From the NCBI GenBank assembly GCA_903907985.1, contig CAIVQG010000057.1, positions 1-64,000 of the forward strand: a stretch of DNA of 64,000 nucleotides. Reading direction: 5' to 3'. Each line of letters begins with the position of its first letter. The first letter of the stretch is position 1. The position numbers were made by a program, and so were the translations under genes. Below are positions 35,902-44,214 of the stretch, in pieces. The DNA is from an uncultured delta proteobacterium. Lineage in GTDB: Bacteria > Desulfobacterota > Syntrophia > Syntrophales > Smithellaceae. Below the pieces are notes generated by a model that had not been told where the DNA came from, ran no database searches, and saw only the letters and a list, made by a program, of their open reading frames with translations.

Positions 35902-37503
35902 ATGAGAATTCGGTTATTACAACCCCTCTTATGCGCTTTATTCATGCTTGTGGCGATAACCGCTTACGCTGCCGCTGAAAAGCCGGATGAAGTGCTTCGT
36001 TTTGATATTAGTCGGTTCCAAATTGAGGGAAATACCCTCATCGACAATGCCGAAATCGAAAAGAAGCTTGAACCCTTTACCGGCAAGGCGAAAGATTTTG
36101 GTACTGTGCAGGAAGCTCTGGATGCGCTGGAACAAACCTACCGCGATCGGGGCTTTTCCATGGTCGTGGTTACACTGCCGGAACAGGAACTGGAAAGGGG
36201 TGTTGTCATCCTGAAAGTCATGGAGGTCCGCATCGGGAAAATCACCATAGAAGGAAACCGTTTTTTTGAGCAAAATAATATTCTTCGCAGCCTGCCGGGA
36301 CTGCGTCCGGGAGAGACTCCCGATATCAATACCGTATCCCGCAGCCTTAAACTGGCGAACGACAACCCCGCAAAAAAGACAAATCTGCAATTAAAAGATA
36401 GCGGTGAGGAAAACAAAACAGATGCGATCCTAACGGTACAGGACGAGAAACCCTGGAAATTAGGTATAAACGGAGATAACACTGGCACCAGAGAAACAGG
36501 TACAGCTCGCATGGGCTTCCTTCTGCAGCACGCCAATGTATTTAACCGGGATCATCTCCTGACGTTACAGTATATTACCTCTCCGGAGAAAATTGATCAT
36601 GTCAGTATTTACAGCCTCGGCTACCGGGTGCCTTTCTATTCACTGGGGTCATCCCTGGAATTGATCGGCGCTTATTCCAATGTTGATTCCGGCACGATCA
36701 GCGTGGCTGCGAATAATATGAACGTCAGTGGTAAAGGTTCAATTTTAGGAATACATTACAACCAGAACCTGACCAGAATAAGCAGCTACGAGCATAAAGT
36801 GACCCTCGGCCTGGATTACCGGGCTTATGAAAACAACGTGGATTTTCTGGGGAACCAACTGGGCAAGAATGTAACGGTACATCCCCTCAGCCTGACTTAC
36901 ACCGGGATATTGAGTTTTGATAAAATAAATGGCGGCTTTTATCTGATGGACATGCAGAATATCGCCGGCAGTTGGGATGGCCGGGACAACGCCAGCGATT
37001 TCGAGGGGGCCCGTGCAGGCGCATCACGTGGTTATAACATTCTCCGCTACGGGGCCAATCTGTCTTATGTTCTTGGCGCTGACTGGCAGGCGCGTATGCT
37101 GGTTAACGGGCAATATACCAATGATCGGCTGGTGCCGGGCGAACAGTATGGAATTGGCGGAGCGACCTCTGTCCGTGGTTTTGCGGAAAGAGCGTTCTCT
37201 AACGATCAGGGATATTCCGGTAGTGTCGAGGCCTACACTCCGGATCTGTGCAAGTTGTTCAATGTCAGTGCTTTTCAGTTCCGCCTGCTGGGGTTTTATG
37301 ACCGAGGGTATGTATCCCGAAATAATGCTTTGCCGGGTGATACGGTCAGTACGCAAGTTGCCGGCATTGGCCCAGGCTTACGTATTACTGACGGCAAAAG
37401 ATTCTCCCTCTCGGTTGATTGCGGCTTTGTGGTTGATCCCCCTGATGAAAGCACAACTCGCTGGAGCAGTGCCTGGCATTTGTCGGCAAGTTTATTGTTT
37501 TAG
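35902..37503 (+). CDS. two-partner secretion outer-membrane transporter (TpsB, ShlB/FhaC family)
   Basis: This 533-residue protein has a signal peptide (about 1-25), two POTRA domains (about 30-185, first one starting FQIEGNTLIDNAEIE) and an Omp85-type 16-strand barrel ending in SASLLF with a terminal Phe. The VRGF motif in GGATSVRGFAE (near 425) is the hallmark of loop L6. TpsB proteins carry their partner exoprotein across the outer membrane. The partner is the next gene, 273 bases downstream. Confidence 0.95.
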   Translation: MRIRLLQPLLCALFMLVAITAYAAAEKPDEVLRFDISRFQIEGNTLIDNAEIEKKLEPFTGKAKDFGTVQEALDALEQTYRDRGFSMVVVTLPEQELERGVVILKVMEVRIGKITIEGNRFFEQNNILRSLPGLRPGETPDINTVSRSLKLANDNPAKKTNLQLKDSGEENKTDAILTVQDEKPWKLGINGDNTGTRETGTARMGFLLQHANVFNRDHLLTLQYITSPEKIDHVSIYSLGYRVPFYSLGSSLELIGAYSNVDSGTISVAANNMNVSGKGSILGIHYNQNLTRISSYEHKVTLGLDYRAYENNVDFLGNQLGKNVTVHPLSLTYTGILSFDKINGGFYLMDMQNIAGSWDGRDNASDFEGARAGASRGYNILRYGANLSYVLGADWQARMLVNGQYTNDRLVPGEQYGIGGATSVRGFAERAFSNDQGYSGSVEAYTPDLCKLFNVSAFQFRLLGFYDRGYVSRNNALPGDTVSTQVAGIGPGLRITDGKRFSLSVDCGFVVDPPDESTTRWSSAWHLSASLLF

Positions 37504-37603
37504 AATAGACTGAAGGAGTTTCGGCTGAAGGCTGAAAGATAATAATAGCGGCGGGGGGTATTTAGGCCGCCAATTTGTGATGAAGTAGTAATAATCCTCA
37601 TAT

Positions 37604-37692
37604 CGTCATACCGGCAAACACCGGTATCCAGGACAGCGAATATGAACTGGATTCCGGATCATAACCTGAAGGTCTCGCGAGTCCGGAATGAC
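37604..37692. repeat. dispersed palindromic repeat upstream of tpsA
   Basis: GTCATACCGG...CCGGTATCCAG is followed by CTGGATTCCGG...TCCGGAATGAC, the paired form of a widespread bacterial repeat. It lies between tpsB and tpsA, and the longest tpsA frame wrongly begins inside it. Confidence 0.8.
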
Positions 37693-37776
37693 AAAACAGG
37701 GGTTCCCCGACTTTTTACGGTTTCATCAGGAGATTTAAATAGCAGCGGGGAACATACATTTATGAAGGAGCTTGAT

Positions 37777-40700
37777 ATGAAAACAAATCCGTGCAGAAAA
37801 AAGAAGCTTTTCCAGATAGCCGGTAAGCTTGTTTCTGTAATCACACTGTTTTTCTTCAGCGCAGGATATGTTTTTGCCCTCCCTGCCGGGCAGCAAATGG
37901 TGAACGGACAGGCAAGCTTTAATACTCAGGGCAACAACCTCACGATCACCAACAGCCCCAATGCGATCATCAACTGGCAGGGCTTTTCAATTAGCAACAA
38001 TGAGGCTGTCCGCTTTATCCAGCAGTCCGGATCCAGCGCCGTCCTGAACCGAGTCATCGGCCAGGACCCCTCCCGGATTCTCGGCTTGTTGCAATCCAAC
38101 GGCAGGGTTTTTCTTATTAACCCCAACGGCATCCTCTTCGGCCAGGGCGCCCGGATCGATGTGAACGGCCTTGTTGCCTCCACATTGAACATCAGCAATC
38201 AGGATTTTCTGGCGGGAAAATACAACTTCACAGCGGGAAGCTCAGCCGGAGCCATTGAGAACCAGGGCACCATCACGACACCCACGGGCGGGAAGGTATA
38301 TCTCATCGCGCCGGATATTACGAACAGCGGAATTATCAATTCTCCGCAAGGCGATATAACCCTGGCGGCGGGCCATAGCGTGTACCTTGTCGATTCGCTT
38401 GATCCCGACATCTCCGTAGTCGTCAGCGCGCCGGCAGACAGGGCCGTGAACTTAGGTCAGATCGTCGCCCAGAGCGGCAAAGTGGGGATTTACGGCGGCC
38501 TGATCCAGCAAAAAGGTGTTATCAACGCGGATAGCGCCGTGGCGGAAGGCGGACGGATCTTCCTGAAGGCCACGAAGGCGATTGAACTGGCGGACAGCAG
38601 TGTTATCAGCGCCGACGGCATCAAGGGTGGGCAGATCGTCGCCATAACGGCTGAAGATGGCCAAATCAGCGGCACGCTCACCGGCAGGGGGCTGATTTCC
38701 GCTCAAGGTGATGGAACCAGCGGCAGCGGCGGATTTATCGAAACATCGGCGGCAAAGGTTGATCTTAACGGCATTCGTGTCCGGACAAATGGCGGCAACT
38801 GGCTGATTGATCCTCCGCTGACTGATTTTACAATTGCACCAACAGGCGGAGATATTACTGGAGCAGATGTCAGCAATGCCCTATCGAGCGGCAATATGAC
38901 TTATCTTTCATCTGGTGGCGGCAGTGGCAGCAATGGCGACATTTTTGTCAACGACATCATAAACTGGAGTATCTACAAACTGACCCTCAACGCCCAGAAC
39001 AATATCACCATCAATTCAGCACTCAACGGCACTGGTTCTGCCCAATTGGCGCTTTATTATGGCCAGAGTTCAGCCGGTGGAGGCACTGCAAAGTATTCAG
39101 TTAATGCCCCTGTCAACCTGCCCACAGGAGAGAACTTCTTCACTAAACTGGGTTCTGACAGCTCACTGAAAACCTACTACGTAATCAACAGCCTAGGGGC
39201 GGCAGGCGATGCGACTGGCGGCACCAACCAAACATTACAGGGCATTGCCCGCGCTGGCAACCTGTCCGGAAAATATGTACTGGGTTCAAACATTGACGCA
39301 AGCGCAACTTCAACCTGGAACTCCAATGGCTCCGGAGGTTATTACGGCTTCGAGCCTATAGCTACCTTCACCGGTATTTTCGACGGCCTCGGCCATACGA
39401 TTACCGGCCTTTATATCAAAAGAACAAGTGGAAGCTACGTCGGCCTGTTTGGACAGACTGACAGTGCGGCGATCATTCGGAATGTCGGACTGGCAAATGT
39501 AAACATAACCGGCACACATAATACCGGCGGGCTGGTCGGGTTAAATTACGGAAGCATCACCAATTCCTATACCACCGGTTCGGTAACGGGAACCGAAGAT
39601 AGCGGCGGACTGGTGGGTGACAATGATTCTTATGGCAGCATCACCAATTCCTACAGCACGGCCAAGGTAACGGGAACCGTTGATGTTGGCGGGCTGGTGG
39701 GAGAATATGGTGATACAAGCAACAACACGACAATTAGCAATTCCTACAGCACCGGTTATGTAACTGGAACCAATTATTTTGGCGGGCTGATAGGGAATAA
39801 TGGCAACGACATCGCTACCATAACCGGCAGTTTCTGGGATAAATCGACAAGCGGGCAGTCCGCAGGCGTAGGTTCCGGAATTGCGACCGGTGTTACCGGA
39901 AAAACCACCGCCGAAATGATGACAACGGGAACGTTCACCGGCTGGGATTTTACGAGTACCTGGGGTATCGTGGAAGGCAAATCCTATCCCTACCTCAAAT
40001 GGCAGTTCAGCAGCACACCGCAAATCATCTCCGGTATGGTCAATGTGACCGGAGCAGGAAAGACCATACAGACAGCAGTTAACGGGTCACTTTTGGCAAC
40101 AACTTCCACGGGAGCAAACGGTTTTTATTATTTTGCCCTCCCGGGCGGTTCTGTTTCCAGCGGCAGCGCTCTTCTTGCCTATATTTCCGGAAATGCCGTG
40201 AAGGGCGCTGCGGCATATCTCTCCGGCGGAACACATATAACAAATCTCTCCCTTAATTCCGGCACCTTAATTGCCGGCGGCGGGACAATGTCCAACACCA
40301 CATTCGGAGATGCAAAGGGAGTTCTTTCTTCCAGTGATATCCCGTACACTTTTTCCGGCAACAACATGACGCTGAGCAGCGGCTTCAATTTCCTGACTGC
40401 GGCGGGAGCGACCTTTGCCCTGAACGGCAACATAACAACGGCAAACGGATCACAAACTTACAACGGACCGGTAACGCTCGCGTCGAACGCTGTGCTGACA
40501 AACACCGGCACGGGCGGTAATATCAGCTTCAGTGGTGCGGTGACGGGAGCAACCCGCAACCTTACCCTGAACACCACAGGCACAGTCAGCCAGACAGCAT
40601 CGATTACAGCAGCAGGCCTTGAATTACTGGGCACAGGCGCAACATATAATCTGACTGACACGGGTAATACAATAACAACATTGGCAGGAAATACGGGAAC

Positions 40701-41547
40701 GGTTAATTTCAAAGACAGCACCGGACTTGCTATTGGAACGGTAAATACGGCAGGCCTTGCGACAACCGGCGATCTTACCCTGAACGCTACGGGTGATATA
40801 ACTTTGAACGCGCTTATCAATGCCGGTACGGGCAATGTAACCCTCTCCTCCGGCGGCAAAATTATCAACGGCATGGGCAGCTCGCGAAGCATATCCGCGG
40901 GCTATCTTACCGCCGAAGCGGTAAGCGGTATCGGCAGCGGCGATCCGATTATGACCGGCGTAAGCAATCTCAATGCCATTAATACCACCTCAAACAATAT
41001 CCAAATTGACAACACCGGCGTTCTCACCGTAAGCCGTCTCAGCAACGGCGGTTCAGGAAATGTCGATCTCAAGAATATCGGGGCAATCACTACCTCCGGT
41101 GTATCCTCTAATTTTCAATCAGGAGGCACTTTTTCCATAACCGCCCACAGCCCGCTGACGATCGGCTCCGGCGGCGTTTCCGCCTCCGGCAACATAGCTT
41201 TGGAAGCCGCGGTGAGCGGTGACCTTACGATCAACGGAAACATCACGTCATCAACCGGGAACATTACTTTGACGGCGGGTGGAAGCATTATCGGAGCAAG
41301 CGGCAAGTTGAGCGCCCCGTATGGCACGATAACGATGACCGACGGAAATTCGTCTTCTTCGGGCACAGGGTCTACAGGCAATTCGACGGCTACCAGCAAT
41401 ACATTAGTCGCACTTAAAACAACAGTGGAATCAAAAGACGATTCCGATAAAAAAGAGGATGAAGACAAGAAGAAGAAAAAGGAAGGTGGGGAACAAACAA
41501 GCGATGATAAGAAAAAAGAACCTAAAGCTAAAAATTACTGCAACTAG
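37777..41547 (+). CDS. two-partner secretion exoprotein (TpsA, filamentous haemagglutinin type)
   Basis: This 1256-residue protein begins with a signal peptide (about 1-35) followed by the TPS secretion domain (about 36-285), with the NPNGILFGQGARIDVNGLVAST signature that TpsB recognises. A serine/glycine/threonine-rich beta-helix region follows, with three or four GLUG-type repeats (GGLVG...GSITNSYTTG) at about 580-690. The tail (about 1210-1256) is highly charged (Asp/Glu/Lys), ends with Cys-Asn and overlaps the next gene by 44 bases. ATG 37777 has AAGGAG 6 bases upstream; the frame open from 37642 is repeat-derived. It is a likely adhesin or matrix fibre. Confidence 0.92.
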   Translation: MKTNPCRKKKLFQIAGKLVSVITLFFFSAGYVFALPAGQQMVNGQASFNTQGNNLTITNSPNAIINWQGFSISNNEAVRFIQQSGSSAVLNRVIGQDPSRILGLLQSNGRVFLINPNGILFGQGARIDVNGLVASTLNISNQDFLAGKYNFTAGSSAGAIENQGTITTPTGGKVYLIAPDITNSGIINSPQGDITLAAGHSVYLVDSLDPDISVVVSAPADRAVNLGQIVAQSGKVGIYGGLIQQKGVINADSAVAEGGRIFLKATKAIELADSSVISADGIKGGQIVAITAEDGQISGTLTGRGLISAQGDGTSGSGGFIETSAAKVDLNGIRVRTNGGNWLIDPPLTDFTIAPTGGDITGADVSNALSSGNMTYLSSGGGSGSNGDIFVNDIINWSIYKLTLNAQNNITINSALNGTGSAQLALYYGQSSAGGGTAKYSVNAPVNLPTGENFFTKLGSDSSLKTYYVINSLGAAGDATGGTNQTLQGIARAGNLSGKYVLGSNIDASATSTWNSNGSGGYYGFEPIATFTGIFDGLGHTITGLYIKRTSGSYVGLFGQTDSAAIIRNVGLANVNITGTHNTGGLVGLNYGSITNSYTTGSVTGTEDSGGLVGDNDSYGSITNSYSTAKVTGTVDVGGLVGEYGDTSNNTTISNSYSTGYVTGTNYFGGLIGNNGNDIATITGSFWDKSTSGQSAGVGSGIATGVTGKTTAEMMTTGTFTGWDFTSTWGIVEGKSYPYLKWQFSSTPQIISGMVNVTGAGKTIQTAVNGSLLATTSTGANGFYYFALPGGSVSSGSALLAYISGNAVKGAAAYLSGGTHITNLSLNSGTLIAGGGTMSNTTFGDAKGVLSSSDIPYTFSGNNMTLSSGFNFLTAAGATFALNGNITTANGSQTYNGPVTLASNAVLTNTGTGGNISFSGAVTGATRNLTLNTTGTVSQTASITAAGLELLGTGATYNLTDTGNTITTLAGNTGTVNFKDSTGLAIGTVNTAGLATTGDLTLNATGDITLNALINAGTGNVTLSSGGKIINGMGSSRSISAGYLTAEAVSGIGSGDPIMTGVSNLNAINTTSNNIQIDNTGVLTVSRLSNGGSGNVDLKNIGAITTSGVSSNFQSGGTFSITAHSPLTIGSGGVSASGNIALEAAVSGDLTINGNITSSTGNITLTAGGSIIGASGKLSAPYGTITMTDGNSSSSGTGSTGNSTATSNTLVALKTTVESKDDSDKKEDEDKKKKKEGGEQTSDDKKKEPKAKNYCN

Positions 41548-42223
41548 CTTAGTATTACTATCGCTATTGCTGATTTTTTGCCCGGCATCCTTTGCCGCCA
41601 CAACAATAGGGAAAGTCACTCATTTGAGCGGACCAATGCTGGCAAAAAATGCCGACAACAAGACAAGGATATTGTCTATAGATTCTGGCGTTGAACAGGG
41701 AGACACACTGGTAACCGAAAAAAGGACCTATGCCCGGATCAAGTTTACGGATAATGGCGAAGTAACCCTGCGTCCGAACACGCAGTTCAAGGTGTCACAG
41801 TATGCTTTTGATCAAGCCAAACCAAAAGAAGACAGTGTTGTTTTCAATTTGGTCAAGGGAGGAATGCGCTCTGTCACCGGATTGATCGGCAAGCGGGGTG
41901 ATCAGGATAGCTATAGATTGGCGACGGAGAACGCGATAGCAGGCGTCCGGGGTACCACCTACGAATGTAAAATTTGCGCGGGCAACTGCGGATCGCTCCC
42001 GAACGGATTGTATTTTTTTGTAGCGGCAGGCAGCATTATCGTCAGCAACAGCGGCGGCTCACAGACTTACAGCACCGGCCAGTATGCCTACGTGGCATCC
42101 CCGACATCAATACCGAAAATTTTACCGGGAAATCCGGGTATTGATTTCACCCTGCCCAAATCTGTCGGAGATTCACCCAAGGACAGCGGGGGACCAAAGG
42201 ATAGTGGCTGTGTTGTACGCTAA
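41504..42223 (+). CDS. secreted FecR-domain protein
   Basis: This 239-residue protein has a signal peptide (about 1-32, ending SFA) and a FecR domain (about 35-190: IGKVTHLSGP, SGVEQGDTLVTE, RIKFTDNGEVTLRPNTQFKV, AIAGVRGTTYEC). FecR is best known as an anti-sigma regulator, but this protein has no membrane anchor or cytoplasmic part and no sigma gene is nearby, so a structural periplasmic or surface role is likely. A C-x2-C-x3-C cluster lies in the middle. ATG 41504 is chosen over 41459, whose ribosome site would touch the start. It is translationally overlapped with tpsA. Confidence 0.88.
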   Translation: MIRKKNLKLKITATSLVLLSLLLIFCPASFAATTIGKVTHLSGPMLAKNADNKTRILSIDSGVEQGDTLVTEKRTYARIKFTDNGEVTLRPNTQFKVSQYAFDQAKPKEDSVVFNLVKGGMRSVTGLIGKRGDQDSYRLATENAIAGVRGTTYECKICAGNCGSLPNGLYFFVAAGSIIVSNSGGSQTYSTGQYAYVASPTSIPKILPGNPGIDFTLPKSVGDSPKDSGGPKDSGCVVR

Positions 42224-42252
42224 ATAAACACGGAAGTTAAAAACGTAAGGCA

Positions 42253-42280
42253 AGAAGGCGCGTTGAAAAACGCGCCTTCT
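42253..42280 (+). terminator. hairpin after the FecR gene (tps unit end)
   Basis: AGAAGGCGCGTT and AACGCGCCTTCT form a perfect 12-base stem with a GAAA loop, 30 bases after the stop, then CTAATTT. The same arm sequence recurs in the hairpin after the second FecR gene. Confidence 0.8.
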
Positions 42281-42442
42281 CTAATTTGTCAATTTTACTC
42301 TTGTCAGGCTTGACACTTTTGCACCGGAGATTGCCAGTTCCATCGTCCTTCGATTGAATCATCTGTTTAATTACATCTCCTGCCAACTGCCAAGCCTTTC
42401 ATTTTGCTTGCTAAATGCTGACTTTACCGGACAATATTTTTA

Positions 42443-42471
42443 TTGACATTCACTGTAATTTGGCGCAATAA
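42443..42471 (+). promoter_or_regulatory. candidate promoter for the TPR/FecR pair
   Basis: A perfect TTGACA (42443-42448) lies about 120 bases before the TPR gene; the -10 at 17 bases (CAATAA) is poor, though A+T-rich TAAAAACTAATATT follows. It sits after the terminator, so it would start a second transcription unit. Nothing else is seen in 42281-42564. Confidence 0.35.
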
Positions 42472-42564
42472 AAACTAATATTAATTAATTTTTTTATCGG
42501 TAATTTGTTGTTACTCTCACAATGGACGTATTTGTGACTATTTCCTTTCCCGGCGGAGGCTGCG

Positions 42565-44163
42565 ATGAAAAAAGTGGTTTTAATAATTAGTATTTTTCTT
42601 TTATCGTTTATCTTGAATTCTGCAGCTTTTTGCCAAACCCAAAATACCCTCCTGGAAGATGGCATAAAACAATACCAGTCGGAAAATTATGAAGAAGCCA
42701 TCGATATCCTGGAAAAGGTGAGAGAGCAGGAGCCCAAATCTTCACTGGCGGCTTTTTTTCTGGGTATGGCCTACAAACAAACGATGACTTACGACAAAGC
42801 TGCCACCAATCTGGAAGATGCTTTAAAGCTGAAGCCGGCCGTAAAAGAAGCCCTGGTGGAATGCGTCAATGTCCTTTTTCAATTAAACAAATTAGATGAA
42901 GCAAAAAAATGGATCAAAGTAGCGCAGGAGCAAAACATTGACCCCGCCAATATTGCTTTTTTAGAGGGAATGGTTCTCTCGCGTGAAAGGAAATATACGG
43001 AGGCTGTTGCATCCTTTGAAAAAGCTAAATCACTGGATCAGAGTTTAGCCCAAACGTCGGACTACCAAATTGGTTTGTGTTACATGAACAGCAGGAAATA
43101 TAAATATGCCCAGGAACGTTTTAAGGCGACAGCGTCCTTTGATCCCAAATCCGATCTGGCCGCCTACGCCCGCCAGTATCTGGAAGCAGTGGAAAACACC
43201 ATTTTTTACACCCGGCCGGTGCGTATTACTATTGGTCTTTCCGGTGCCTATGATGACAATCTGACCTCCAAGCCCCGCCTGCAAAGCTTAGCCGGTTCTA
43301 CCGATAGTCCCGGCAGCAATGTTTTTTCGCCCTCTTTAAGAATTGAATATGCTCCTCTTTTTGACGGCCCCTGGCTGTTTAACGCCCAGTACGCGGCAAT
43401 GGGTAGTTTCAACGAACGTTACGTTCACACCCGTGATTCCATTGTAAATACTTTTTCCGTCATCCCCGGCTATAATTTCGGGCGGTTTTCCATAAGCATG
43501 CTGGGCAGTTATACTAATTACTCCCTGCGGACGGATTCCGATGTTACGCCTGACGGCAACGCCGGCTATAAACATTATCAGGATTATTACACCTTCGGCC
43601 CGATTGTAAAAATAATGTTGACGGAAAAGCAGATTCTGGAAACATTTGTCGGCTATGATAAGAAAAATTATTACAATCAAGTAATTACATCTGCGGCACC
43701 ATTCGCGGACAATCTGCGCGACGCCGAGGGATTCCGGGCTTACTTAAGCTGGGCCTGGTTTTTCCAGAACAACGGTTTTATTAATTTACGTTATGAGGTG
43801 GCCAAAGAAAGCACCAACGGAAGTTACTGGGACAACAGCTTAAATCGTCTATCCGCCAGCCTGGTTTTACCTGTTCTGCCTGATGATTGGTCTCAGAAAA
43901 TTGGCCCCATGTACGTGCAGCTTGCGGGCAGTTTCACAGCGCAGGATTACACTTACCCGCAACCATATTCCGCCGCAGATGGATCGGCAAGATCGGACCG
44001 CAGAGAAGATCGGATTTATACCGCCTCTGCAGGCCTTAACTGGGATATATCGAAAAACTGGACTTGCCTGCTGCAGTATACCCGCACGCAATCGGACTGT
44101 AATATTCCCGTTTATGAAAACACCAAAAATCTTTACACAATGGGAGTGGAGTTTAAGTTTTAG
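42565..44163 (+). CDS. TPR-domain outer-membrane beta-barrel protein
   Basis: This 532-residue protein has a signal peptide (about 1-24, ending AFC-Q), about five TPR helices (about 30-205, with alternating YEEAIDILEKV, YDKAATNLEDAL, YTEAVASFEKA units) and a C-terminal beta-rich part (about 210-532) ending in the aromatic LYTMGVEFKF typical of outer-membrane barrels. The periplasmic TPR would bind a partner and the barrel would pass it across or hold it at the membrane. The closest idea is a Slam-like or alginate-type exporter, which I infer from architecture only. GGAGG precedes the ATG. The giant FecR protein gene follows after 51 bases. Confidence 0.82.
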   Translation: MKKVVLIISIFLLSFILNSAAFCQTQNTLLEDGIKQYQSENYEEAIDILEKVREQEPKSSLAAFFLGMAYKQTMTYDKAATNLEDALKLKPAVKEALVECVNVLFQLNKLDEAKKWIKVAQEQNIDPANIAFLEGMVLSRERKYTEAVASFEKAKSLDQSLAQTSDYQIGLCYMNSRKYKYAQERFKATASFDPKSDLAAYARQYLEAVENTIFYTRPVRITIGLSGAYDDNLTSKPRLQSLAGSTDSPGSNVFSPSLRIEYAPLFDGPWLFNAQYAAMGSFNERYVHTRDSIVNTFSVIPGYNFGRFSISMLGSYTNYSLRTDSDVTPDGNAGYKHYQDYYTFGPIVKIMLTEKQILETFVGYDKKNYYNQVITSAAPFADNLRDAEGFRAYLSWAWFFQNNGFINLRYEVAKESTNGSYWDNSLNRLSASLVLPVLPDDWSQKIGPMYVQLAGSFTAQDYTYPQPYSAADGSARSDRREDRIYTASAGLNWDISKNWTCLLQYTRTQSDCNIPVYENTKNLYTMGVEFKF

Positions 44164-44214
44164 ATAATAGGGACGAAAATAAATTAAGATACATTTTTTC
44201 TGGGGAGAAAAAGT

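Noticed and set aside
41504-42223. FecR proteins as anti-sigma factors
   Set aside because: They lack a cytoplasmic part and membrane helix, and no ECF sigma factor or TonB receptor gene is nearby.
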